Source: Bretschneidera sinensis (Eukaryota; Streptophyta; Magnoliopsida; Brassicales; Akaniaceae). From it: 64,000 nucleotides of DNA. The first letter of the stretch is position 1. The number at the start of each line of letters is the position of its first letter. The translations under genes and the position numbers were made by a program. The notes under the pieces are model-generated. The model was not told the DNA's origin and searched no databases. It was given only the letters and a program-made list of their open reading frames with translations. The stretch spans positions 59,440,584 through 59,504,583 of the forward strand of contig CM043705.1 of NCBI GenBank assembly GCA_023935145.1. The letters are read 5' to 3'. Positions 1 through 11,137 of the stretch are shown here, piece by piece.

Positions 1-137
1 AATTCAGATTCTTTCAATCAATCTTTTATCGTTTGTGTTCAAGTTTACACATTCTTTTGTAATTAACTTGTTTCCCTATGGATTCGACACCCCAAAGCTA
101 TACTACAAATAACCGCGTTATACTTTGGGCGTAATCA
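1..137 (+). mobile_element. 3' end of a family-A Athila-type LTR, cut by the window edge
   Basis: The last 137 bases of an LTR ending gggcgtaatca. They align by eye with the last part of the 5' LTR of element A (ending at 1583), sharing the tcccta/gtggattcgac block and the aaccgcgtta block. The next bases (138-142, agttt) resume a copia reverse transcriptase reading frame, so this is an insertion into that gene and agttt is the expected target duplication. Whether it is a solo LTR or the end of a full element lies outside the window. Its details (agtataacgcggtt on the complement) resemble the 3' LTR of element D more than the LTR of element A. Confidence 0.85.
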
Positions 138-260
138 AGTTTGTATGGGTTGAAACAAGCTCCAAGATAATGGTACAAGAAGTTTGACAGCTTCATGTGT
201 AGCGCAGGGTCCACAAGGTGCCAGGCAGACCATTGTTGCTATGTTAAGAGTTTTGACAAC
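138..260 (+). pseudogene. Ty1/copia reverse transcriptase fragment (oldest layer)
   Basis: Read from gtatgggttgaaacaagc the translation gives YGLKQAPR, stop, WYKKFDSFM, then ADHCCYVKSF. This is the thumb-proximal block of copia reverse transcriptases, normally [14 protein letters not shown], so the in-frame TAA is most simply CAA to TAA. The fragment is bounded on the left by a family-A LTR and on the right by element A at 261. It is the substrate into which everything else in the window was inserted. The rest of the gene lies beyond both window edges. Confidence 0.8.
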
Positions 261-591
261 TGATGAGAGTCATAAAATGCATCTCAACAGTGCTTAATTG
301 TTATCATTTTAGGGTTGATCTCGGTCTTAATCGCACTTTTACATGTTAATAACTCTAAAGTGATATTTATAAATCATTGACTTAATTCGATGCATTTTCA
401 GGTGCTTTGAAGTCTAAAAGAAATGGAAAAGACATCATCGCTTAAAGCACAAAGTTTTGATACATATAGGAGTGGAAGAGTGGTTACGAAGAGACAAAAT
501 GATGAAAAGCATTCAAAACCCAAGAGCCAAAGCATGCCAAGACCAAAAGAAATTGTTTCAGCACTTGAAGAAGCTAGGAGCATCAGTGTGA

Positions 592-757
592 GCCACGGCG
601 CGGCCAGAGCAGCGCCGCACCACCCAGCACTGCACCTCTTAGCATCCCTTCTAGTGCCACAGTGTGGCTAGGGCAGCGCCGCACCACCCAAAAAGGCACA
701 CTCTCAAGCTTTGGGTGAGCGCTGAGGCACCCAAAAACGAGAGGTGCAGCGCACACA
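592..757 (+). repeat. GC-rich motif cluster in the LTR of element A
   Basis: An 18-base unit, gcagcgccgcaccaccca, occurs exactly at 609-626 and 673-690, with diverged partial copies around it (gaggcaccca, ggtgcagcgcac). The surrounding LTR is AT-rich. It lies 71 bases upstream of the TATA box, where the enhancer part of U3 is expected. Confidence 0.75.
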
Positions 758-827
758 CGGTCTCCTGACCTAATTAGGACCTTTAAGTGACTATTTTGAG
801 CCCACAAATAGCTTTGAACCCTTGCAC

Positions 828-835
828 TATAAATA
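828..835 (+). promoter_or_regulatory. TATA box of element A 5' LTR
   Basis: tataaata in the context gcactataaataggg, downstream of the GC-rich cluster. The context is close to the tgcactataaaag found before the third ORF of element D. Confidence 0.65.
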
Positions 836-1588
836 GGGCACTTAGAGTTGAAGAAAGAAGGAATCAAGGTCTGGAAACTCTTCCATGGTGAACTAATCTC
901 TAAGCAAGGCGAAAGGATGAATCCTTAGGTTTTGTTGTTCTTTAATTCCTTTATTAGTTCAGTTGTAATTGGGATTTATTGTTAAATATTGTTATGACTT
1001 ATTCTTTAATCTAATTAGAAGATTTCCTTTCAATTCGGTGATTGTATCTTTCTCTTTGATATAAGTTTAGTCATTCTTGTCTCATGTCAAGGTTATTTGG
1101 ATGTGATTGAGTCCGGTAGACTTATTCTCTAGGGTTATCCATTACTGCAATATTGTTGTTAAAGATACATTGTCATTTCTTGATAACTCTATAGTTTAGG
1201 TCATGTGTGTTTAACCAATAAAGAAGAGTAAGTTATATCATTTACATTGGGGTTTGTATATGAGCTTTAATTGAATATCCACCAATTGCTTGTTTGGGAT
1301 GTGAAACTTGCAATCGAGATAAGAACAACTGAATTAAGATTGGAATAAAGGCAACGAGCCTAGGGCAGACTCTCGGAACCTTGTTGTTACTCTATTATTA
1401 TTATTCTCAACGTGTTACATATTCTGCTCTCAATTACTTCATTATTAAAACTTCATATATTCTCACCCGATCTTATTGTTTGTGTTTAGGTTTACATCTT
1501 CTCTTATAGTTAACTTGTTTCCCTGTGGAATCGACATCCCAAAGCTGTGCTACAACTACCGCGTTACTCTTTGGGCGTAATCAAATTT

Positions 1589-1606
1589 TGGCACCGTTGT
1601 CAAGGA
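1589..1606 (+). promoter_or_regulatory. Primer-binding site of element A (tRNA-Asp type, decayed)
   Basis: tggcaccgttgtcaagga starts five bases after the LTR end. The complement of the plant tRNA-Asp 3' end is tggcgccgttgccgggga, which is found exactly in element F. The four differences are all transitions. Confidence 0.75.
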
Positions 1607-1732
1607 AACGCACTTACTTACAAAAAGATTGTCAACTCTAAATAAAACGGTATTATCGTTCCTTCTTTAAATTTTTAATTTTCTGATTTTTTTATTCTGG
1701 TTTATTTATCACTTGTAAAATTCAGTTGGTGT

Positions 1733-3339
1733 ATGCTTAGACCGAGAGATTCGCGAGGGAGATTCATTAAAGGACCCGAACTAGAAATACCCTTCCCTTC
1801 CACGTCCGTTAGTGAAACCTTGCCTAGATCAAATCCTAGTGTACACCCAACATAAAATCCAAAAAACTTTGTTAACATGGCTGAAAACCCTAATGAAAAT
1901 GTTGCTAGGACACTTAGAGATTACCTACATCCTAGCCGGACAGCCACACCATCATGCATTATGTTTCCAGCCAACACTCGTCATCAAGATTTTAAAACAG
2001 GGATGATACAATTACTCCCTACTTTTCATGGCTTGGAAAACGAGAACCCATAAGTGAATATTAGAGAATTTGAGGAAGTATTTGCGACTTTTCATAGTCA
2101 AGATGCAACTGATGATATCGTGAGACTCAAGTTTTTTCCTTTCTCTTGAAGGATAAAGCTAAGAGTTTGTTATACTCGCTGAGACCATGATCAATTAGGT
2201 TATGGAACGAGATGAACCAAGTCTTTTTTAACAAATACTTCCCTCAACATAAGACTAATGCATTGAAAAGACAAATCTCCACCTTTGCACAAAAGGAAAA
2301 TGAGACTTTGTATCAGTCTTGGGAGAAATTTAAAGAGCTATTAAGTATGTGTCCACATCATGGGTATGAAAATTGGTGTTTAGTGAGCTATTTCTATGAG
2401 GGTTTTACCTATAGAGAACGCCAATTTGTAGAGATGATGTGTAATGGTGAGTTTCTGTAAAAAGACCCTGATGAGGCTATTGAGTACCTCAATGAGCTTG
2501 CTGAAAAAGCTCACACATGGACTGGACCTAGTGCTACTGAAAGCACAAATAGGTCACGATCTATAGGAAACCCTAGTGGTGGAGGAATCTACCATCTTAG
2601 GGAAGGAGATAACCTTAAGGGCAAGGTCAAGATGCTTACTAAAGAGTTAGAGGCATTAAAAACTAAAAAGCCAACACACATGGTTAATCAAGCAGAACCT
2701 TTAGAACCATGTTTTGTGTGTGGTGGGGTTGATCATCCTGCCCAAGATTGCCCCACATTTGTTGACATGCGAGGGCTGTACGAGGAACAATGTAATGCCT
2801 TAGGCATGTACAAGAAGCCTCCAACACCATTCTCTAACACTTATAATCCAGGGTGGTGAAATCACCCCAACTTCAGCTGGAAATCTGAAAATCAGCAGCA
2901 GGCACAACCCCCTAGATCATACCTAGCACCTTATCATGCACCCTCCTCCTCTAGGAACTCTTTAGAAGACACCTTACATGCTTTTATAGAAGCACAAGGA
3001 AAGACAAACCAAATGTGTGAGGCATTAATTACACAAGTGGTTGAGAAGAACAAAGAAATAAAGAGCCAAGTGTCTAAATTAATGGGCTCCTTAAGTGTGA
3101 CTGAGCGAGGTAAGTTCCCCTCCCAAGCTCAGTCCATACCTCACGGTCAACATATGGCACAAGAAAATTTAAAAGATGTAAATGCCATTGTAACCCAAAA
3201 TGGTAAGTCACTACACATCCCACCAGTGAATAAACCCGAGGATGAGAGAAAGAGTCAAACTAGTAGTGAAGACGAGCTGCCCAAAGACCCTAAAGTGACC
3301 AAAAGTCCTGTTAAGGTACCATTCCCTCAAGCCTTAAAA
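1733..3339 (+). pseudogene. gag of element A (Athila type), broken
   Basis: Capsid-nucleocapsid precursor of a Ty3/gypsy element. Starts at ATG 1733 (MLRPRDSRGRFIKGP), the same start as element D. The retrotransposon gag core is recognisable (VNIREFEEV, FFNKYFPQHKTNAL, YQSWEKFKELLSMCPHHG) and is followed near 2713 by a zinc knuckle CFVCGGVDHPAQDC of the CX2CX4HX4C form. It is broken by stops in the first 110 codons (around 1853 and 2051), a one-base deletion near 2145 that changes frame, a TAA at 2458-2460 and a TGA at 2857-2859. It continues in frame into protease, as expected for a single gag-pol ORF. Confidence 0.85.
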
Positions 3340-3933
3340 TCTAACAAGAAAAATCTGGAAATAAATAATGAAATCCTAGAGAACTTAAGGCAAGTGAAAC
3401 TTAATCTTCCACTTTTACATGTGATTAAACAAGTTCCTACCTATGCAAAAGTTCTCAAGGATTTATGCACAATTAAGAGGAAGCACCGTGTCAAAAAAAC
3501 AGCATTCCTAACTGAGCAAGTTAGTGCGCTAATTGAGCAAAGAATTCCCCCGAAATACAAGGATCCGGGCTGTCCTACCATTGCTTGCAGCATTGGAAAT
3601 CATGAGGTTGGACAAGCTTTGCTAGATTTAGGAGCTAGTGTAAACCTGATGCCATTCTCCATTTACTTACAGCTGGAGTTAGGAGAAATCAAACCAACCA
3701 GCGTGGTATTGTAATTGGTTGATCGTTCAGTCAAAGTACCTCGGGGTGTGGTAGAGGATGTTTTGATTCAAATTGATAAATTTTATTATCCTGTTGATTT
3801 CTTAATTCTTGATATTACTTCTGTTGTTGACACTAACTCCAAAATCCCCTTGATTTTGGGTAGACCTTTTCTTGCTACTGCAAATGCTCTAATAAATTGT
3901 AGGAATGGACTCATGAAGTTGTCCTTTGGAAAC
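3340..3933 (+). pseudogene. Protease region of element A, first part
   Basis: Retropepsin-like domain. The active-site motif reads LLDLGASVNLMPFS (around 3622), D-L-G in place of the usual D-S/T-G; the same D-L-G is seen in B, D and F, so it is a lineage trait rather than damage. The flap-side motif ILGRPFLAT follows near 3860. An in-frame TAA at 3712-3714 replaces the CAA present in D. The frame is cut at 3933 by solo LTR S and resumes in the same frame at 5145. Confidence 0.8.
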
Positions 3934-5139
3934 TGATGAGTGAAAAATATTGCATATTTTGGCCCCTTAATTTACATTTGTTAGCTTAAGAATTCGTTAC
4001 TTTGAGTTGTTTTTCGTTGTTTTACAGGTTTATAAGCTTGGAAAGGAGTTTCACTAAATTGCCAGAATTGCTCGTACAGATCATCCATTTTCAAGGATTT
4101 AACTGTATTGATTCAGGAAGAACCAGGAGATGAACCATATATTCTTGGAAAGATCTCGATGTCTATTTTCTGGGGAATTTTACAAATCAATAAAATGATT
4201 TTTCTAGAGAAAGTTATGGCATATTTAGTAGACAAAGGTCAAAGAGCAAAAGCTGGAATCTGTAGTATCCCACATCGGATTGGAAACACATTGCACTTCT
4301 GATGTTTCCCTATATAAGCCCCTTTTCACTTCATCTTTAGTGTAAAATTCCTGAGCCACTTTGGTGTTTACCGATGGACGTCCGCTAGCATTCTGGTGGA
4401 TCTCGAAGGCTTTGTCACCACGAGGGGAAGCGCCACCCGTCAGCGAATGGAATTTCTCCCATGTAAAGTTATTTATTTATTTCTTTACATTTAGTTGTTT
4501 TAGTTTAAATGTTTAGCACTTTTATTATAAATTGTAGTTTCATAGTTATGAGTGGCTAGACTCTTCAGCTAAGGTTGAAGATGAAGCCTCGCCGTTGTTT
4601 GGCGTAGTAGTTCAGATTTGCTTGTACAAATCTGACAATTTTTAGTATAAATGTTCTGTCAATTATTTGAGTTAATCTTATAATTGATTGAGTTTAAATT
4701 GTCTGTTGGATATTCCTTGTGTTTCATCTGATGGATACATTGAATGCTTTTCGATTAAATTGGATTTCCTTTGTGATTTGTTGAGAGCGGATACATTGGA
4801 TGCTTTTGGTTTAGTTGGGATATTCTTTGTTTTTTGTCTTATAGTTGGATTCATGGAATGTTTTGATAGGCTATATTTTTAGAACATATATGCTTAACTT
4901 CGGTGGGGTGGATTTGGAAACCTTAGTGTTTTAATTATTAGTTTTTAAACATCAATTTAGTTTAATTTTAATTTCTTTTGCAAATTATCATCTGAAATTC
5001 GGAACTAGGTTAAGATAGAGTTAGTTTAGATTGAAAATATACTTTCACAACGCAATTCCCTATGGATTCGACCTCGCACTTGCACAACACTATACTGCAA
5101 ACGACTCGTGCGCTTGTGAGTAATTTAAAACTCACAACA
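3934..5139 (+). mobile_element. Solo LTR S, Athila-like
   Basis: 1206 bases beginning tgatgagtgaaaaatattgc and ending aaactcacaaca, flanked by the 5-bp duplication gaaac at 3929-3933 and 5140-5144. Removing the insert and one gaaac leaves the reading frame of element A continuous. It has a TATA box at 4311-4318 (tatataag) and the tccctatggattcgac block near its end. No internal sequence remains, so it arose by LTR-LTR recombination. Its middle (about 4025-4310) resembles the middle of the 5' LTR of element D. Unlike the other LTRs here it shows no palindrome cluster. Confidence 0.9.
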
Positions 5140-5144
5140 GAAAC

Positions 5145-5732
5145 ATGACCTTTGAAGTGAATATTTTCAATGTTGCAAAACAGCCCGAAGATGAGGATGA
5201 AAACCACCAGCTTTACATGATCGAGTCACTGATCAATGAGGGAGTTTCCTTAACTCATGATTATGATACTCTTGAAAATTTTCTTGTTAATTTTGAGATA
5301 GATTTATTTGATGATAAAACTGATACAATTGATATTTGTGTTGTTTTTGACAAATCTCAAGATTACAGCAATCGGGCATGGCAACCAAAGTTTAAGGAGC
5401 TGCCCGAAAAAAGCAAGACACAAGTCCCCTCAAATGTAGAAGCACCTTAAGTTGAATTGAAGCCACTACCTAAGGGTTTAAAACATGCCTTTCTCGGTCC
5501 AGGTGATACCTATCCTGTTATTATTTCTTTTGAATTATCTGAAACCCAAGGTAAGAAATTAATTCAAACCTTAAATGCACACAAATCGGCCTTAGGATGG
5601 AGCATTACTGATTTAAAAGGAATTAATCCCCTAATTTGCTCCCATAAAATAAATTTGGATGAAGGAACTAGTCCTCATAGAGACCCTTAACGTAGGCTTA
5701 ACCCCACTATGAAAGAAGTAATGAAAAATTAA
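5145..5732 (+). pseudogene. Protease-RT linker of element A, after the solo LTR
   Basis: Continues the frame interrupted at 3933 with NIFNVAKQPEDEDE, an acidic linker, then the lead-in to reverse transcriptase (LKPLPKGLKHAFLG, SALGWSITDLKGI). In-frame stops lie at 5448-5450 and 5688-5690 (the latter CAA to TAA relative to D), with a further stop just before 5733. Confidence 0.8.
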
Positions 5733-6600
5733 GTGCTGAAACTGTTAGATGCAGGTATTATATATCCCATAGCTGATAGTAAGTGGGTAAGCCCTACGCA
5801 AGTCGGCCCTAAAAAGTCCGGAGTCACTATGGTAAAGAATGACCTAGGAGAGTTAGTTCCTACCAAACTTGTGACCAGCTGGCGTATGTGCATTGATTAC
5901 AGAAAATTAAATGCTACCACCTGGAAAGACCACTTCCCACTCCCTTTTATTGATCAAATTCTTGAGTGTGTAGCTGGTCATCTCTTTTACTGTTTTCTAG
6001 ATGGTTATTCTGGTTATTATCAAATAGAAATTGCATTAGAAAACCAAGAAAAGACCACTTTTACTTGTCCCTTTGGCACCTATACTTTTCATAGAATGCC
6101 ATTTGGATTATGTAATGCCCCTGCTACTTTTCAACGCTGCCTGATGAGTATTTTTAGTGACATGGTTGAAAGTTGCATGGAGGTTTTTATGGATGACCTA
6201 ACTGTTTTTGGATCTTCATTTGAAACATGCTTAATGAATTTAGAAAGAGTATTAATTCGCTGTGAGGAAAAGAATCGGTTTTAAATTGGGAAAAATGTCA
6301 TTTCATGGTACCATCCGGTATTGTCTTAGGGCATATTGTCTCTTATAATGGAATAGAGGTTGATCAATCTAAGATTGAATTAATCTCTAAATTATCTACC
6401 CCTAAGCCAATAAAGGATGTGAGATCTTTCCTTGGTCATGCTAGTTTTTATAGGAGGTTCATACAAAATTTTTCGAACATATCTAGACCACTATGTGCCC
6501 TCCTAGTTAAAGATACCCCCTTTGAGTGGACTCAAGCTTGTCAAGAGGCCTTTAAAACACTGATTGACAAGCTTACTTCCGCACCTATAATGCAGTCACC
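5733..6600 (+). pseudogene. Reverse transcriptase of element A
   Basis: RNA-dependent DNA polymerase of a Ty3/gypsy pol. Visible in order: LLDAGIIYPIADSKWVSP, the entry motif WRMCIDYRKLNA, HFPLPFIDQILE, YCFLDGYSGYYQI (first catalytic aspartate), RMPFGLCNAPATFQRCL, and VFMDDLTVFG (catalytic DD). A one-base deletion near 6278 shifts the frame just after the palm; the thumb resumes at 6305 ([22 protein letters not shown]). The catalytic residues are present but the frame is broken. Confidence 0.85.
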
Positions 6601-6940
6601 AGATTGGACTTTACCTTTTGAAATCATGTGTGATGCTAGTGACTACATTGTAGGTGCTGTTCTTGGACAACGAAGGGAGGGAAAACCTTTTGTCATTTAC
6701 TATGCTAGTAAGAGTTTAAACAATGCTCAAATGAATTACTCCACAACTGAAAAAGAATTGCTAGCTGTAGTATTTGCTTTGGATAAATTTTGTGCCTATT
6801 TAATTGGTTCTCTTATCCTTATTTTTATAGATCATTCATCCCTCAAGTACCTTCTCACAAAGAAGGATGCTAAGGCACGACTAATACGATGGATCCTACT
6901 CCTACAAGAATTCGACATCACCATCAAAGACAAGAAATGA
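6601..6940 (+). pseudogene. RNase H of element A
   Basis: Follows the RT thumb in the same frame. Motifs include [19 protein letters not shown] (catalytic D), [20 protein letters not shown] (catalytic E) and [13 protein letters not shown] (third acidic residue). The frame ends at a TGA at 6938-6940 where D has a glycine codon, then continues in frame with VENVVADHLS. Confidence 0.85.
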
Positions 6941-7480
6941 GTAGAGAATGTAGTGGCTGACCATCTATCCATGCTCACTTTTGAGGACACTTGCGACAAC
7001 ATACCAATCAAAGATGACTTTCCCGATGAGTATTTATTATCAATTACTTCGTTACCATGGTTTGCTCACATTGTGAATTATTTGGCTACAGGTGAGATAC
7101 CAATGGATTGGAGTGCTCAAGACATAAGGAAATTCTTATATGAGGTATATAATTTCTATTGGGATAACCCCTATCTTTTCAAGTACCGCCCTGACCAAAT
7201 TCTAAGGTGTTGCATCCCTAATGAAGAGATTGTAAGTGTCTTAGAATTTTGTCACTCCCAAGCTTGTGGAGGTCACTTTTCAATGAAAAAAACCGCTGCA
7301 AAAATTTTATAATGTGGATTTTATTGGCCTACCTTGTTCAAAGATGCAAACACCTATTGTCGCTTATGTGAAAGGTGTCAAAAGTTAGGAGCTGTGTCTC
7401 CCCGAAATATGATGCTCCTAAACCCTATTTTAGTAATTGAAATCTTTGATTGTTGGGGCATCGATTTCATGGGACCCTTT
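6941..7480 (+). pseudogene. Integrase of element A, N-terminal part
   Basis: Contains the HHCC zinc-binding region (CHSQACGGHFSMKKT, then CRLCERCQK) and reaches the first catalytic aspartate (GIDFMGPF) immediately before element B begins at 7481. A TAA at 7310-7312 sits where a glutamine is expected before CGFYWPTLF. The gene resumes at 45571 after element B. Confidence 0.85.
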
Positions 7481-8375
7481 TGATAGGTGCTTAAATATTC
7501 ATATTTAAGCCCCCTTATTTACATTTGTTAAGTCCATAGTTATGTTAATTTAGTCTATTTTACTTCATTTTTGTGTTTCACATGTTTTTATAGAGTTTAT
7601 GTTATGATGCTTATCTTAGACAACATGTGTAACTAACTCTTTATAGGGCTCGATTGAAGCCCTAGTTATGGTTTCCCATATATACATTCATTGATTGTCT
7701 TTGCAATAGCCTTGATTATGATGCTTAACTTGATTAATGCCTGTGTTTATTTACATTCCTCATATGTGTATGTTTGATCAATATGTGCATGTGGTATGGA
7801 TTAGTTAGTTAGACCAATTTGGATGACCGAGTCCTGGGCCTGACAATAATAACAAAAGAAATCCATACCGGATTCTTGGGTTAATCAACATGGGAAACCG
7901 GCAGTAGATACCATGCCCTAGGTCTCATGTGGTTGTCGATTTCCATAAATCTTATGCTTTCTTAAGGAACAACTCAATATATACCATGCTGAATCCCTTA
8001 AGAAAGAAAAGAGTTAGAGTAGATACCATGCCTAACTCGATGCTTAGGGAAATCAATAGCTTAAGGAGTAGATACCATGCCCTTAGGCTGGCAACCAATA
8101 GGTATTCATAGTAAGACTAATGCATTGACATATTACTCGCTGGGAAAGTATAATTAGAGGTGGATGTCAAAGCCCTATTTCCTTATTATTATTAAAAATC
8201 ACACTCAACTGTTATTTATATCTTTTTATTAAGAAACTGATTCTAAAACCGAAATTCACCAATCCCTGTGGAAATGATCTCGCACTTGCACACTATGCTA
8301 CTATTGACATTGCGCACTTGCAAGTAAAACTGTACTGTTATTTACTTATTAATTTAGGTTGATAAACGTGCATCA
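7481..8375 (+). mobile_element. 5' LTR of element B, promoter region deleted
   Basis: Matches the 3' LTR (44248-45565) except that about 429 bases, equal to 44356-44784, are absent at about 7593. The missing part holds the motif cluster and the TATA box. The junction reads catgtttttatagagtttatg and has a two-base ag overlap between the two deletion ends. Contains four copies of agtagataccatgcc-like repeats between about 7906 and 8083. Confidence 0.88.
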
Positions 8376-8381
8376 AGTTTT

Positions 8382-8399
8382 TGGCGCAGTTGCCAGGGA
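8382..8399 (+). promoter_or_regulatory. Primer-binding site of element B (tRNA-Asp type)
   Basis: tggcgcagttgccaggga, six bases after the LTR end, differs at two positions from the tRNA-Asp complement. Confidence 0.75.
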
Positions 8400-8559
8400 T
8401 TGCGCTAAATTTTCTTTTAGAATTACTTTCGTTTCGTTTAATCATCATTATTCTTATTTTACTAAAAAATTTAAGTTTCTGTTTATCATCTTTATTTTTA
8501 TTAAACCCTAATTGATTTATTTTCTATTTCAGGGCATCAACAAAACTTTCTGTGATACT

Positions 8560-8595
8560 TGCAATCGAGCGCACCCTCTTGTGCGATCGAGCGCA
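8560..8595 (+). repeat. Family-B motif repeats in the gag leader
   Basis: Two copies of t-gcgatcgagcgca (tgcaatcgagcgca and tgcgatcgagcgca) between the primer site and the gag start. The same motif is clustered in the LTRs of B and C and before the third ORF of B. Just upstream, a pyrimidine-rich stretch ending tttcag could serve as a splice acceptor. Confidence 0.6.
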
Positions 8596-8661
8596 ATTAG
8601 GGCAGAGAGTTACCGGAGCAGTAGAGTTGAACTGCTGCACTGAAGCTGGTTAACCTGATTT

Positions 8662-10253
8662 ATGTACGAACTTCGATCCCAACATCCAACATTCTTTCCC
8701 CTCGATCCTGAGCTTGAACAGACCATCTGAAAAAGGCTTAGGAACAACTTCGAGGAGAATGAAGAAGAAGTCGAGAACGAAGCACCAATGGCAGAACAAC
8801 TCGAAAACCAGTAACCACCTGCACGAGTACCAATGAAGCAATCCTTCATCCCACGGAACCTTGATCAGCCATCATGTATTGTATATCAACTTGTGGCGGA
8901 AGGCAACTACTACATATCTCCACAAATATTGAGTGCTTTGACTCACTTTAGGGGTACACCTAATGAGGATCCACATTTGCACCTTCGAGAGTTCTTCGAT
9001 CTTTGCAAGTTCCAGCACATCCAAGGCCTGGGCCAAGAAGGAATAAGGTTAATTCTGTTCCTTTTTTCCTTAAAAGATAATGCTAAACTGTGGTACAATT
9101 CTTTGCCTGTAGTTTCTATCCACACGTGGGAGGAGTTAGCTAGCAAATTCCTAAGGAAGTTTTTCCCAGCCCAAAAGACGAGGCAAGTGAGGAAGGAGAT
9201 TCAGTCTTTCCAACAAAAGGATGGGGACCTCTTCTTCAAAGCATGGGGACACTTCAACGAGCTGCTACTCAAATGCCCACATTACAACCTACCTCAAAAT
9301 GAATTGGTACAAGCTTTTTATGAAGGTTTGAGTGATACTAACAAAAGTATTGTTGATTCAGGTTGTGGAGGAGTGCTGATGGAGAAAAGCAGCGAAGAAG
9401 CTATGGAGCTCTTCGAAATCCTAAGCGAACACACCCAGCAGTTCTCCTCTTGTGGTAGACATGTAACCAAGGGTAAGGGTATGTATGAAGTAAATTTACA
9501 TGAAGGATCTTCTCCTCAAATGGCTGCTGTGGAAAGGAAACTAGACTTGTTGGTTAAAGCCATGGCTGCTCAAAATGCCTCATCTAACTTACCAGCTGCA
9601 CCACTCCAGGTATGTGCGATATGTTCCCAATTCGACCATAATACTGATACTTGTCGTTTATATTCATCTACAGATCCAGAAGACCTAACAACTATCCACC
9701 AAAGAACAACCCATATGCAAACACTTACAACCTTGGATAGTGAAACCACCCGAATTTCTCTTGGAACAACAATCAAAATACCCTTAACCAGCAAGGGCAG
9801 CAACGAAACTCCCAACCAGCAGCCCATACTACTCCCGAAAAAAAGAAAAACAACCTCCAAAGTCTTGTGAGACAACTGGCCACTCAGCAGTAGCAATTAA
9901 TGACCTCACAAGATCAGTTCATGGCGGATGAAAGGCAATTCTAGAAGGAATTCAGACAAACCACAGCAAAACATGAACAAGCCATACAACGGCTAGTTGT
10001 ACAAATGGGACAACTGGGTAAAGAGCTAAGTGGCAGAAAGCAAGGTGAGCTTCCAACTCAAACACTACCCAACCCTGGGGGGCATCAACAACTGAAAGCT
10101 GTCACAACTTTGAGAAATGGCAAGGTGATAAGGTCCGATGAGTCTGCAACAACATCCAAAGAGAAACCATCGGCATCAAAGGTAAGTGAAATGGAGAAGG
10201 TGAATGCTCCACCCTTCCCGCAAAGGTTAATAAAATAAAAGAAAGACAATAAA
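8662..10253 (+). pseudogene. gag of element B, broken
   Basis: Likely start at ATG 8662 (MYELRSQHPTFFPLDPE), upstream of the first long open stretch; in-frame stops at 8728-8730 (CGA to TGA is plausible) and 8812-8814 interrupt it. From 8833 the gag core is open for 345 codons: HLREFFDLCKFQ, LFSLKDNAKLWYNSLP, FFPAQKTRQVRKEI, then a zinc knuckle CAICSQFDHNTDTC near 9612. A frame change around 9850 is followed by a glutamine-rich coiled-coil-like tail (about 9885-10030) with more stops. Confidence 0.82.
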
Positions 10254-11137
10254 TTGATTGATATTTTTGAAACCTTGCGGAAAGTTGAAATTAACATTCT
10301 TTTATTAGATGCAATTCACCAAATATCTGCCTATGCTAAGTTCCTAAAAGATTGTTGCACTCATAAGAGAAAGTTTCAAGAGCATGAAATAGTAGCATTA
10401 ACTGAAGAAGTAAGTGCTGTGCTATTAAGAAAACTCCCACCAAAACTGAAAAATCCAGGTAGTTTTACTATTCCCTATAGAATAGGTGATCAACTATTTG
10501 AGGGAGCATTACTAGATTTAGGAGCGGGTGTAAACTTGCTCCCATACACGGTATTCGAAACCCTAGGTTTGGGGGAGCTACAACCGACCTCCATTACCTT
10601 GCAGTTGGCAGATAAGAGTATCAAAAGACTTAGGGGAATTCTTGAGGACGTCATAGTTAAAGTGGAGAGTTTATTTTACCTGCTGATTTCATTGTGTTGG
10701 ATATGGAGGAATGCCCAATGCCATTACCCTTGCCCATCATATTAGGGAGACCCTTCATGAGAACTACCGATACTAAGATTTGTGTGAAAAAGGGCATAGT
10801 GAGTATGAAGATCAATGGAGACAAAATAGAATTTAAAATATTTGATGCATTAAAACTGCCTCAAGATGATTTGGAATGCTTTAATGTATGTATGATACAA
10901 AATTTTGTTGAGCAAGCTTTTCAGGTCCAACACATTGATCCATTGGAGACTACTCTCACCCATAGCTTAATGGAGGTGGAGATTGAGCAAGAACCTGAAG
11001 ATGTTACTAATGAAATCATCACAGTTGTGCACCTCCTTGAGACCTCTCCAAAACACTCAAGTAAGTATACTCATCCATTTGAATCCCTCTTACCTACTAA
11101 TACTACTCTTCTTCTATCTATTATCTAGGCACCAACA
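10254..11137 (+). pseudogene. Protease and linker of element B
   Basis: Protease motif LLDLGAGVNLLPYTV near 10512, then LADKSIKRLRGILEDV and, after a frame change near 10690, the flap-side motif IILGRPFMR. The acidic linker FVEQAFQVQHIDPLETTLT to SSKYTHPFE is conserved in element C, which proves B and C are one family. Confidence 0.8.

Larger units (their letters stand above)
261..1583 (+). mobile_element. 5' LTR of element A
   Basis: Begins tgatgagagtcataaaatgc and ends gggcgtaatca. The first 264 bases match the start of the 3' LTR at 61399. Contains a GC-rich repeat cluster (592-757), a TATA box (828-835) and the tccctgtggaatcgac block near the end that is typical of Athila-type LTRs. Several ATG-started frames inside are LTR sequence, not genes. 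Confidence 0.9.

Noticed and set aside
4108..4302. Frames in solo LTR S
   Set aside because: They lie within a solo LTR upstream of its TATA box and end without any recognisable domain.
7929..8111. Roughly 60-codon frame present in all four B/C LTRs as a possible small gene
   Set aside because: It has no ATG at its start, overlaps LTR repeats and its length follows from LTR similarity. Kept only as a repeat finding.
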